Source of the DNA: Robinsoniella peoriensis
GTDB lineage: Bacteria; Bacillota; Clostridia; Lachnospirales; Lachnospiraceae
Reading direction: 5' to 3' (one strand)
Assembly: GCF_042680125.1 (NCBI RefSeq)
Contig: NZ_JBHTNY010000019.1
Length of the DNA stretch: 64,000 nucleotides
Below, piece by piece: positions 52,489-60,761 of this stretch. Both the position numbers and the translations under genes were made by a program. The number at the start of each line of letters is the position of its first letter. The first letter of the stretch is position 1. The notes beneath the pieces are model-generated. The model was not told the origin of the DNA, searched no databases, and was given only the letters and a program-made list of their open reading frames with translations.

Positions 52489-55400
52489 ATGAAAAATAAA
52501 ATATATAAAAAGATTTTGGCAGTGGTAACCGCGGTAGCAGTGGCGGCTACACCGATGTCAGGTACCGTATTTGCCAGCGAAAATACGGCAATCGAAATAC
52601 AGGAACAGGATAGTGCAGCCATTACACCTGAGTCAGAAAAGCAGGACGGTGAATCGGCTAAGGAGACAGATCAATCGGAGGTTCTGTTACAGACAGAAAA
52701 ACCACAGGATCAGCAGGACGTGAACACAGATCTGGATGAAGTTCTGGAACAGCCCGGTAATCAGAAACAGTCCGGGGAAAATAAAGCAGCCGGGGAAATC
52801 TCCTCCACGGCTCTTAAGAACTATGACTTTACTGATTATAAGCTGTCATCGGATGGAAAGGCGCTTGAATATGACGGTCAGAAGCTTTTACTGGAGACTG
52901 TTGGAAGCGGAAAAAAACCGTCCTTGGTAAATGATGTATACAGGGGACAGGTGCTTCAGTTAAATGAGGCGGATTATAACAACCGCGGATATGCACTGCT
53001 CCCGGGAAATCCTTTTGCAGGACAGGAGACGGAGAATGGCCTTACCCTCAATTTCTGGACAAAGACTACGGGCAAAGCAGGCGGTGACAGATGTCTGATA
53101 GACTTTGAAGTAGCACCTTCTACGGGTAAAAGAGCGGGTACATTTGCGGTGAACCAGCTGATGGTTTATTGGAATACCACAGACCAGAATACTTTTTATA
53201 CAGATTTTTCCGTTGCCAGCCTGGGACTAGACCAAAAGGATGCATGGAAAATGGTTACCATGACAGTCACAGAGTCCGGAATCACTTTTTATAGCGACGG
53301 TGTGAAAAAGCAGCATACCATTACCTCCGGTTCCGAGAAATACGGGCAGATGATCAGCGATCTGACAGGAGGCCTTGCCGAAGATCCATCCGCAACCAAT
53401 GTCCGTCTGGGCGCCAGCCTGGCAACATACTGGAAATGTGCCGGAGCTATGCTGGATGACGTTTCCTTCTATGGAAAAGCACTGACTGATGATGAAGTTT
53501 CTGCTCTATATCAGGAAACCATGGTGCCAATCCCCTTGGAGAGTGTCACTATTTCAGGCAAAAATACGGTGGATGAAGATAAAAGTATCCGCCTCAGCGT
53601 TACACTGCAGCCCGCATCTACAAATGTAGACAAGACAGTAACCTGGGTATCTGATAATCCAGAGGTACTTACGGTAGACGAAAAGGGTGTTGCAAGAGGA
53701 ATTTCCGAAGGGACTGCACATGTGACAGCAATCGTTAGCGGTATGGAATCAGAAGCATTTGAAATTACAGTACATGGAGTAGAGTCAGTCAGGGAACTGC
53801 AGGAGGGATATTATGCAGCTGTATATTCCACTTCTACAGACTTCTATGCCTCCGCAGCAAATGTAGCCCAGGAAACCCGCAGTGTCTACATGGCTGTGAG
53901 CAAAGACGGAAAAAACTTTGAAGTTCTGAACAATGGTGGTGCAGTGATTTTCTCCAAGAATACCAATGGCACGCTTCAGGTTACAGATCCCCGTATCTTT
54001 AAGACAGAAGAGGGATTTACAGTGGCGGCGCCGGATGCGACGTCCTCCAGGGGAATCCATCTGTTTACTTCCACAGATGGAGTAGCTTATTATGATGACA
54101 TCATGGTATCAGAAACTGAATTAAATGCATTGCCATTGAAACGTTCTAATTTTACATTAATGCTGAATGGGGAAAATATATTAGACACAGATGAGCAGAT
54201 CACCCTTGGAAATGCGGTTTCCCTGACAGAAGAAGAGTACCGGTATATCGTAAATAAACTGGGGACAGTTGTAAATAATGGACTGGAGTCCCTGACCGGC
54301 TTAAATGTAGATGCGCAGCAGGGGCTTACGGAACAGGAGCTGGAAAAACTGTACCCAAGTGTTAATGCAGTTTATACAGATGGATCCAGTCAGAAATTCA
54401 GTATCGACTGGGAGGGAGCGCTGCAGGGCATCAGCTTATCCCAACCGGGAGAGTATACATTAACCGGTAAGGTGGTTCAGACCCAGTATATCAATAAATT
54501 AAAAGAATTAAATGGAAGCACTCTTCCGGAAGATGATCCGGAGAATGCAAATCCGGATGATCCGGATAATTATAATGAAGAAACCGGAACGGTATATTAC
54601 GATGAGACAAAATTCGTGGAAGGCATGGCGGACCCCTGCATTTACTGGGATGAACAGAGCGGATATTATTATATGACCGGTTCATATTTCCCGGAGGATC
54701 AGGATCAGATTGATTCAAACGATCAGCTGGAACAGTATGACCGTGTAGTTTTAAGACGTTCTAAGACACTGGAAGGGCTGCAGGACAGAAGTACCCAGGT
54801 AACCGTCTGGAAGGCCGGAAACCAGGGATTCTATGATGGAGCAGACTACGCTTCCAGAGGATACCGCTATATCTGGGCACCGGAAATACACAGAGTGGGT
54901 GATAACTGGGTTATCTATTTCACAGAAAGCCACAGCAGTAATTTATTTGATATCTATTGCCATGCACTGGTACTGCCCGGAGACCGTGATCCTTATGAAA
55001 CTGCATTACAGGCATCCGGTCAGGAATCCGAATGGACAGACTATAAACTGGGTGTAACTTCAGAGGTATCGGAAAATCCGTTTAGCAGGTCCTTCTGTCT
55101 GGACATGACTTACTTTAAAGATGAAGTGAACGGACAGTCCTATGTAATCTGGGCAGGCAAACCTACCGCAGCTTATCAGGGCTCCAGTACTGATTTATTT
55201 ATAGCCAGTGTGGATGAGCAGCAGCCATGGCTGGTGACTTCAGAGCCTACCCGTATTACCTGTTCTGATTATGGATGGGAACGGATCCGTTATTGCGTAA
55301 ATGAAGGAGCAACTGTTTTACAGAAAGACGGCAATATATTTATGTGTTACTCTGCATCCGGAACCGGGTCAGAATACGCCATTGGTATGTGCAGTGCAAA

Positions 55401-56514
55401 AGGAGGGGAAGATTTGCTGGATCCAGCAAATTGGACAAAGAGCCCTTATCCGCTGCTTACATCAAGGGATGTAAATGGAGAAGAAGGACCTGGACACAAC
55501 TCATTTACGGTAGATCAGGACGGGAATGCGATCTTCGTATACCACGCAAGGCCAACTTCCCATAATTACCGGAAATGCGGTTCTGATTATAATGGAAATA
55601 ACAGCTCCTATAACGGAGAGCCACTGAACGACCCCTGCCGCCATGCAAGATTAAAACGCGTACATTGGACAGCCGACGGCTCACCTATATTAAAAATGAC
55701 CTATGAAGAAGAATTACTGGATGCATACAGTACCGTATCTTTAAAGGTAACCGTAACCAAAAAAGCAGAAGAAAAGGTAACAGTAGAGTACGTGGCACAG
55801 ACGGGTGGAAAAATCAGCGGAACAGCTGTCCAGACCATAGTGAAGGGCGGTTCCACAACTGAAGTAACGGCAACGGCAAATACAGGATATACCTTTACCG
55901 GATGGAGTGACGGAGTAAAAACGGCAAAGAGAAGTGACCGAAATATAACAGCATCCAAAAAGCTGACAGCAAACTTTACGAAGATTCAGACTCCGCCCAA
56001 ACCGCCGGTACCGGAAACGCCGAAAGCATCAAAAGTGACACTAAACAAAACAAAAATCACCATTGGAGCCAAAGAAAAGGTAAAATTAAAAGCAGCAGTT
56101 AAACCCGCAAATGCATCTCAGAAAGTTACCTGGAGTTCAAACAAGAAGTCAGTAGTGAAGGTGACGTCAAAGGGAGAGATCACCGGAAGAAAGCCTGGAA
56201 AGGCTACGATTACAGTAAAGACAGCAAATGGCAAAAAGAGTTACTGCAAGGTCACTGTAAAAAAAGCACCAAAGGCAATTTCAATCAGTACAAAAACAAA
56301 GGATCTGAAGAAAGGAAAGTCCTGGAGGATAAAAGTAAACTTCCCATCAAAGACAGCCAGTTATAGGCTAAAATATAAATCTTACAATTCATCAGTGGCT
56401 GTTGTTTCATCAACCGGAAAAGTTACTGCAAAGAAAAAAGGAAAAGCAACCATTAAGGTAACTACATTTAATGGTAAAAGTGCTAAGATAGTAATCAATG
56501 TAAAGAAAAAGTAA
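52489..56514 (+). CDS. Large secreted GH43 protein with LamG, Ig-like and propeller-remnant modules
   Basis: About 1341 residues. The signal peptide from MKNKIYKKILAVVTAVAVAA ends near VFASEN. An acidic linker is followed by LamG (109-344), Big_2 (349-432), a short propeller-like piece resembling part of GH43 (435-537, DPRIFKTEEGFTVAAPDA), an Ig-like domain (594-670) and the main GH43 domain (700-1077). In the latter the likely triad is Asp in MADPCIYWD, Asp in CLDMTYF and Glu in CVNEGATVL. An InlB-type repeat (1094-1164) and two basic Big_2 modules follow, nearly the same as those ending the giant GH43 protein. The frame is open to a GTG at 52420, but the signal peptide favours 52489. It completes the surface hydrolase cluster. 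Confidence 0.85.
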   Translation: MKNKIYKKILAVVTAVAVAATPMSGTVFASENTAIEIQEQDSAAITPESEKQDGESAKETDQSEVLLQTEKPQDQQDVNTDLDEVLEQPGNQKQSGENKAAGEISSTALKNYDFTDYKLSSDGKALEYDGQKLLLETVGSGKKPSLVNDVYRGQVLQLNEADYNNRGYALLPGNPFAGQETENGLTLNFWTKTTGKAGGDRCLIDFEVAPSTGKRAGTFAVNQLMVYWNTTDQNTFYTDFSVASLGLDQKDAWKMVTMTVTESGITFYSDGVKKQHTITSGSEKYGQMISDLTGGLAEDPSATNVRLGASLATYWKCAGAMLDDVSFYGKALTDDEVSALYQETMVPIPLESVTISGKNTVDEDKSIRLSVTLQPASTNVDKTVTWVSDNPEVLTVDEKGVARGISEGTAHVTAIVSGMESEAFEITVHGVESVRELQEGYYAAVYSTSTDFYASAANVAQETRSVYMAVSKDGKNFEVLNNGGAVIFSKNTNGTLQVTDPRIFKTEEGFTVAAPDATSSRGIHLFTSTDGVAYYDDIMVSETELNALPLKRSNFTLMLNGENILDTDEQITLGNAVSLTEEEYRYIVNKLGTVVNNGLESLTGLNVDAQQGLTEQELEKLYPSVNAVYTDGSSQKFSIDWEGALQGISLSQPGEYTLTGKVVQTQYINKLKELNGSTLPEDDPENANPDDPDNYNEETGTVYYDETKFVEGMADPCIYWDEQSGYYYMTGSYFPEDQDQIDSNDQLEQYDRVVLRRSKTLEGLQDRSTQVTVWKAGNQGFYDGADYASRGYRYIWAPEIHRVGDNWVIYFTESHSSNLFDIYCHALVLPGDRDPYETALQASGQESEWTDYKLGVTSEVSENPFSRSFCLDMTYFKDEVNGQSYVIWAGKPTAAYQGSSTDLFIASVDEQQPWLVTSEPTRITCSDYGWERIRYCVNEGATVLQKDGNIFMCYSASGTGSEYAIGMCSAKGGEDLLDPANWTKSPYPLLTSRDVNGEEGPGHNSFTVDQDGNAIFVYHARPTSHNYRKCGSDYNGNNSSYNGEPLNDPCRHARLKRVHWTADGSPILKMTYEEELLDAYSTVSLKVTVTKKAEEKVTVEYVAQTGGKISGTAVQTIVKGGSTTEVTATANTGYTFTGWSDGVKTAKRSDRNITASKKLTANFTKIQTPPKPPVPETPKASKVTLNKTKITIGAKEKVKLKAAVKPANASQKVTWSSNKKSVVKVTSKGEITGRKPGKATITVKTANGKKSYCKVTVKKAPKAISISTKTKDLKKGKSWRIKVNFPSKTASYRLKYKSYNSSVAVVSSTGKVTAKKKGKATIKVTTFNGKSAKIVINVKKK

Positions 56515-56531
56515 TAAGTGTAAAACACGCT

Positions 56532-56697
56532 CTAGAGCGTGTTATAAAATTCATTCCTGCCATCTGCACGCCCCACTTTGCGGCATATTTGCCCCGAATT
56601 CAGGTTGCGTAGCCCGCTACGCGCCCTTCAACCGGGACAAATCTACCACAAACTGTGACGCACATCTGTCAGAAAGCAATTTTCAAACACGCTCTAG
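56532..56697. mobile_element. MITE-like element, copy B (166 bp)
   Basis: Starts CTAGAGCGTGTTATAAAATTC and ends CAATTTTCAAACACGCTCTAG; same length and inverted-repeat plan as the other copies. Just before it, AACACGCT repeats the right-end sequence, so CTAG is flanked by two inward ends (AACACGCTCTAGAGCGTGTT). It lies 17 bases after the third GH43 gene. Confidence 0.85.
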
Positions 56698-56971
56698 TAG
56701 AGGAAGTGATATAGAAACGTCACCACTTCCGGAAATACACGGGGCAGGGTACAGAATTCGATACTTTTGTAAGAATTTCAATCCTGCCTCTGTGTGATTA
56801 GACCAGAAGGTTTCAAGCCTAAATTTGGCACTTACATATTAGAAAGCGTGGTACGGTGCCTGATAAAAAAGTCTAAAATGATATAAAAAATAAATTGAAA
56901 AAAATGTAAAAGTTTATAAATTAATACTTGATTTTATAGCGATCCAATGCTATAATGATAAAGCTGAATAG
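56698..56971. other. Gene-free stretch with hairpins before tRNA-Pro
   Basis: About 274 bases with no gene. Two inverted repeats stand out: GGAAGTG/CACTTCC near 56702-56730, and CACGGGGCAGG/CCTGCCTCTGTG near 56738-56800 with a long loop. Either may have been the terminator of the upstream hydrolase gene before the MITE came between them. The last 50 bases hold the tRNA promoter. Confidence 0.45.
56928..56956 (+). promoter_or_regulatory. tRNA-Pro promoter
   Basis: TTGATT (56928-56933), 17 bases, TATAAT (56951-56956), 15 bases before the tRNA. Confidence 0.65.
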
Positions 56972-57045
56972 CGAAGCGTGGCTCAGTTTGGTAGAGCGCT
57001 GCGTTCGGGACGCAGAGGTCGTGGGTTCGAATCCCGTCGCTTCGA
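56972..57045 (+). tRNA. tRNA-Pro (anticodon CGG)
   Basis: A 74-base cloverleaf. Acceptor CGAAGCG/CGCTTCG, D arm GCTC/GAGC, anticodon stem CTGCG/CGCAG with loop TTCGGGA (anticodon CGG at 57006-57008), and T arm with loop TTCGAAT. The CCA end is not encoded. It has its own promoter and terminator. Confidence 0.95.
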
Positions 57046-57061
57046 TTCCTTGGCAGGGGCG

Positions 57062-57102
57062 CCGGAAACCTTATATTATATGGGGTTTCCGGTCTTTTTT
57101 TT
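57062..57102 (+). terminator. tRNA-Pro terminator
   Basis: CCGGAAACC (57062-57070) pairs with GGTTTCCGG (57084-57092), followed by TC and eight T residues. Confidence 0.85.
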
Positions 57103-57116
57103 GTTTGAAAATAAGG

Positions 57117-57413
57117 ATGTAAAAAGTATCGGTCATTCCATTATTTCTTTATTTAGATTTTGTTGGAATTGCAATCTGGATAATTTTGTTTGTCATTAAC
57201 ATGTGTTATACAATTCGTATTGAAAAGCAGAAGGCAACCCATGACATTCAAACTTATAAAAAAATTGCAGCTTTTGCAGAAGGCAGAAGACTGGATGAAA
57301 TTGAAAAAAATCGGGAGTCAGGTAAAAGACCTTACCAAACTATTTTCAATGTAATCGGTTCGGGCTTTATTACAGCAGTTGTTGTAATTGCTATGTATTT
57401 TTTATTCAGTTAA
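57117..57413 (+). pseudogene. Small two-helix membrane protein, broken at codon 2 or using a non-ATG start
   Basis: The frame encodes a helix (VIPLFLYLDFVGIAIWIILF), a charged loop (IEKQKATHDIQTYKKIAAFA) and a second helix near the end (GSGFITAVVVIAMYFLF). The natural ATG with AAGG before it (57117) is followed at once by TAA (57120-57122) in the same frame. The next usable starts are TTG 57186 or ATG 57201, both inside the first helix and without a ribosome site. So either codon 2 has mutated to a stop, or a shortened product is made. I do not recognise the family. Confidence 0.5.
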
Positions 57414-57576
57414 ATTAGAAATTCGAACTGTAGAGGAAAAGATCGTAAAAAATTACACGTTTTCAGAAGATTTTTCTATTCTTTTTTGATCCAAAGAGTA
57501 TTATACTAAAGCTATCAAAATAAAGAGGCAGACAAACAAAAAGTTTAGAAATAAGGATTAGAAAGGAGGAATTTCT

Positions 57577-57804
57577 ATGAAACGGTTCACCTGTACATTC
57601 TCCTCCGTGGAGGACATACTTGCATTTGTAGACCGCGCTGAGAAATGCGATTATAATATTGATGTAAAATACGATCATGTACTGGTTGATGGCAAGTCAA
57701 TTATGGGTCTGGTAAGTCTGGGAATTGAAAAGACGGTGGAAATAATCTGTTACAGTGATCTGGCAGTAGCGGAAACATTGGTTCCGGGTGCTATAGCAGC
57801 ATAG
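57577..57804 (+). CDS. HPr-like protein of Crh type (second copy)
   Basis: 75 residues. VDGKSIMGLVSLGIEKTVEI is a near-perfect HPr Ser46 region (S41 here). The N-terminal HARPA motif with His15 is missing and replaced by SSVEDILAFV. As for the paralogue at 7251, this pattern fits a Crh-like regulator and excludes PTS phosphotransfer through His15. AAAGGAGG precedes the ATG. It is a single-gene unit ended by a terminator. A direct test of function would be phosphorylation by HPr kinase. Confidence 0.8.
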   Translation: MKRFTCTFSSVEDILAFVDRAEKCDYNIDVKYDHVLVDGKSIMGLVSLGIEKTVEIICYSDLAVAETLVPGAIAA

Positions 57805-57828
57805 TAAATAATTAGGTGAAATATTATA

Positions 57829-57868
57829 ATGGCAGTTGTAAGCTGAAATGCTTGCAACTGCCATTTTT
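57829..57868 (+). terminator. Terminator after the HPr-like gene
   Basis: ATGGCAGTTGTAAGC pairs with GCTTGCAACTGCCAT (one wobble) around TGAAAT, followed by TTTTT. Confidence 0.85.
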
Positions 57869-57996
57869 GACGGAAAATATTGCAAAGTAACGTAAATTAT
57901 GATATTCTCTTAAAAGTATTACCATTATTTGATCTACTTTATAACAGGGAATGAGTTGTGGATGATATTTGCTTTTATGAATTGGAGAACATAAGT

Positions 57997-59082
57997 ATGA
58001 CGAAGAAACAAGCATTTCGTACAGCAGTGTTTTTTGTGCTTCTGGTCGGAATATTATGGGGATTAAACAGCCTTTTTGTACACCCGGCTGCTGATGGGAC
58101 TACCGCACGTTACCGTGCATTTTATAAGGAAGAAAAAGAAAATACATGGGATGCGGTTTACATAGGCAACAGTGTTGTTGAACGAGCATGGGTGGCACCT
58201 CTTGCCTGGCATGAACATGGGATTGCGGTTTATTCCATGTCGACTGATCTTCAGCCTATGAATTTGACTGTTAATGTTTTAAAAGAAGTAAAAAAGAAGC
58301 AGAATGTAAAACTTGCGATCATAGATCTTAGAGGAATTAGAGAGAGTAAATTAATTGAGCGGGACTATAAAGTGAGGCGTCTGACAGATAGTATGCAATT
58401 TTCCGAAAATAGATTTGATGCCATCAATAATGCATTTGAATTTGCAGAGAATTACCGAAAGGATGAAACGGATTTAGATGATAAAATATCCCATTATATT
58501 CCGTTTTTGAAATATCATTCCAGGTGGGAAGAATTGAGTGAAACAGACTTTGTAAAGCCGGTTACCAAGATGAAAGGTGTATATGAACAGACCGCTTTTA
58601 AGATCAGGGATAAAGAAGGACCGACTATTACGAATAGTATAGGGGAACTGAGTGAGACACAGTTAAAGATTCTGACTGACATTATGAATTATGCCAAAGA
58701 AAATGATATTCAGCTTTTATTTACAGCTGTTCCCACACGTATTGGGAGTGGAGACCAGGAACACATTAACCGGGCATTTCAGATTGCAGAAGAGAATGGT
58801 TTTCCAGGCATCAATTTCAATACGGAAGAGATGTACCGGGAGTTGGGTATTGATTTTACCTCAGATTTTTGTGATACAAATCATCTGAATTCCAAAGGAG
58901 CCAGAAAACTGACTGCTTACCTGGGGAAGTATCTTGCAGAAAATTATGATTTTAAGGATAAACGTGGTGACGAAGAATACAAGAGCTGGGACGATGCCTG
59001 GGAAGAATATACCGTGTTCTATGACGAAGGATGGAAGAAGGCAGACGAAAAGAGAGCTAAAAAACTAAATAAAACAAAGTAA
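57997..59082 (+). CDS. Membrane-anchored SGNH-like protein
   Basis: About 361 residues. One N-terminal helix (FRTAVFFVLLVGILWGLNSLF) anchors an extracytoplasmic domain. AVYIGNSVVERAW is placed like the GDS block of SGNH hydrolases but has Asn-Ser. DFCDTNHLNSKGARKL supplies a D-x-x-H block near the C-terminus. The layout resembles DltD-type and other cell-surface SGNH proteins that act on acyl groups of wall polymers. The start at 57997 follows GGAGA; a GTG at 57958 is also in frame. No operon partner, so the substrate is unknown. Confidence 0.7.
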   Translation: MTKKQAFRTAVFFVLLVGILWGLNSLFVHPAADGTTARYRAFYKEEKENTWDAVYIGNSVVERAWVAPLAWHEHGIAVYSMSTDLQPMNLTVNVLKEVKKKQNVKLAIIDLRGIRESKLIERDYKVRRLTDSMQFSENRFDAINNAFEFAENYRKDETDLDDKISHYIPFLKYHSRWEELSETDFVKPVTKMKGVYEQTAFKIRDKEGPTITNSIGELSETQLKILTDIMNYAKENDIQLLFTAVPTRIGSGDQEHINRAFQIAEENGFPGINFNTEEMYRELGIDFTSDFCDTNHLNSKGARKLTAYLGKYLAENYDFKDKRGDEEYKSWDDAWEEYTVFYDEGWKKADEKRAKKLNKTK

Positions 59083-59120
59083 AACAGGTCGGATTTCTAT
59101 GAAGAAATTCGACCTGTTTT
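59081..59120. terminator. Bidirectional terminator
   Basis: AAAACAGGTCGGATTTC pairs with GAAATTCGACCTGTTTT around a short loop, with A and T runs at the two ends, between convergent genes. Confidence 0.85.
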
Positions 59121-59662
59121 TATCGTCTCAAGACTTTCTGACTCTGCCAGAGGAACATCAGATACAAAATACCGGCAACCAACTGAATAATTGCAATTAT
59201 AAATGTTACAATAGATGCTAAAATATTAATAATTGGAATATACATCAGCAGCTCGCAGATCAGCATAACGACCATACATAATCCATATAATTTCCAGATC
59301 AGCCCTGCACGGCTTACCAGTGTCTGGTCTACGCCCCACAAAATACCGGCGGTGGCTTTACAGATATAAAATACGGATAGGAATGATAAGATGGTGTTCG
59401 CCATGCTCAACATGCCTGAAATAATGCCATGATTGAAAAACATACCAATAATATTAACAGCAAGATTTATAATTGTGATAAAAAAGGCTGTCTTATAGTC
59501 CTCGCTGACCCCGGACAGGATATAAATTGCGTACAGGCAGATGATAAAGCTTGCCAGTACCGCTACGATTCCCAAAATCGGGATAAAGCCCAGTAATCCT
59601 AATATCTGACCTATAAATAAATAGTATATGCCGTTTCCGGCTTTTCCTCCTATGCTTCCCAT
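59120..59662 (-). CDS. Multi-pass membrane protein of unknown function
   Basis: 180 residues, with about six hydrophobic helices covering nearly the whole chain (IYYLFIGQILGLLGFIPILG, TAFFITIINLAVNIIGMFF, IINILASIVTFIIAIIQLVA). No motif is recognised. The ATG at 59662 follows AAAGGGGG. The longer frame to 59731 would be partly encoded by MITE copy C, whose edge is only 31 bases from the ATG, so the element must have replaced or displaced the original promoter. Confidence 0.75.
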   Translation of the reverse strand: MGSIGGKAGNGIYYLFIGQILGLLGFIPILGIVAVLASFIICLYAIYILSGVSEDYKTAFFITIINLAVNIIGMFFNHGIISGMLSMANTILSFLSVFYICKATAGILWGVDQTLVSRAGLIWKLYGLCMVVMLICELLMYIPIINILASIVTFIIAIIQLVAGILYLMFLWQSQKVLRR

Positions 59663-59693
59663 AAGAAAACCCCCTTTATATGAAATGATAATC

Positions 59694-59859
59694 CTAGAGC
59701 GTGTTTGAAAATTCATTCCTGCCATCTGCACACCACACTTTGCGGTATATTTGAACCAAATTCAGGTTACATAGCCCGCTACGCACCCTTCATCGGGGAC
59801 GAATCTCCCACAAGGTGTGACGCACAGCTGCCAGAAAGCAATTATAAGATATACTCTAG
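59694..59859. mobile_element. MITE-like element, copy C (166 bp)
   Basis: Starts CTAGAGCGTGTTTGAAAATT and ends ATTATAAGATATACTCTAG. Same length as copies A and B but more diverged on the right side (TATAAGATATACT instead of TTCAAACACGCT) and in the inner arms, so it is probably the oldest full-length copy. It sits in the promoter region of the minus-strand membrane-protein gene. Confidence 0.82.
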
Positions 59860-60032
59860 TGTAGCATAGGATAAAAAATAAGTCCATCCTAAAATGCCAG
59901 GTTTAAGAATCTTGTTCTTTCCGGCTTTTATGGATAGGGCTGCCATAATTATCAGTTTGTTTTTTCGACTTTTTTCATATATACTGGAACTGACAGTTAA
60001 AAAATACGAAAAATAGAAGAAATGCATCATAC

Positions 60033-60063
60033 ATGATACAAAAATGATGCAACTTTGGCGCAA
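60033..60063 (+). promoter_or_regulatory. Phased direct repeats, probable response-regulator operator
   Basis: ATGATACAA (60033), ATGATGCAA (60044) and TTGGCGCAA (60055) occur exactly 11 bases apart, 45 bases before the response-regulator start. OmpR-type regulators bind such head-to-tail repeats. The same unit recurs before the vanY gene (63128). Confidence 0.6.
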
Positions 60064-60107
60064 AATAGAAAAAGAACAATGAAGCAATTACAAACGGGGG
60101 AGAAAAA

Positions 60108-60761
60108 ATGATAAAAATACTGGTTGTTGAAGATGAAGAGCCGATTTCTAATTTAATCCGCATGAATCTTGTGAAAGCGGGATATCAGTGTGAGTGCTCA
60201 TTTGATGGTTTAGATGCTGCGGATAAGATGGCAGAAGGAAATTATGATCTGGTACTTCTGGATATCATGCTGCCAAAGATTAATGGATATGAATTACTGG
60301 AGTATGCCAAGACCCTGAATCTTCCCGTTATTTTTATAACGGCTATGGGATCTCTGGATAATAAAGTGAAGGGGCTTCGCCAGGGGGCAGATGACTATAT
60401 CACCAAGCCATTTGAAATTATAGAGCTGCTTGCCAGGGTGGAAAGTGCCCTGAGACGATATAATAAAGCGGAAAAGGTAATCCGTATTCTAGACATTGAG
60501 ATAGATGTTTCTTCCAGGATTGTCAGACAAAAAGGTGAGCAAGTGTTGCTGACTTTGAAAGAATTTGAATTGCTGCTTCTATTTGTACGCAATAAGAATA
60601 TAGCCCTTTACCGGGAGACGATCTATGAAAATGTATGGGGAAGCAGTTATCTGGGAGACAGCAGGACTGTGGATTTGCATGTACAAAGGCTGCGAAAGAA
60701 GCTGAACTGGGAGACCTATATAGTTGCCGTATATAAAGTGGGATACAGACTGGAGGTTTAA
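60108..60761 (+). CDS. OmpR/PhoB-type response regulator
   Basis: 217 residues. The receiver has E8/D9, phospho-acceptor D52 in LVLLDIMLPKINGYE, and the conserved Lys in DYITKPFE. The C-terminal winged helix is of the OmpR type (LTLKEFELLLLFVRNKN, SRTVDLHVQRLRKKL, VYKVGYRLEV). GGGGGAG precedes the ATG. The kinase gene begins directly after the stop. Probably controls itself and the downstream vanY gene through the 11-bp-phased repeats. VanR-like regulators controlling D,D-carboxypeptidases belong to this family, but no resistance ligase genes are present here. Confidence 0.95.
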   Translation: MIKILVVEDEEPISNLIRMNLVKAGYQCECSFDGLDAADKMAEGNYDLVLLDIMLPKINGYELLEYAKTLNLPVIFITAMGSLDNKVKGLRQGADDYITKPFEIIELLARVESALRRYNKAEKVIRILDIEIDVSSRIVRQKGEQVLLTLKEFELLLLFVRNKNIALYRETIYENVWGSSYLGDSRTVDLHVQRLRKKLNWETYIVAVYKVGYRLEV

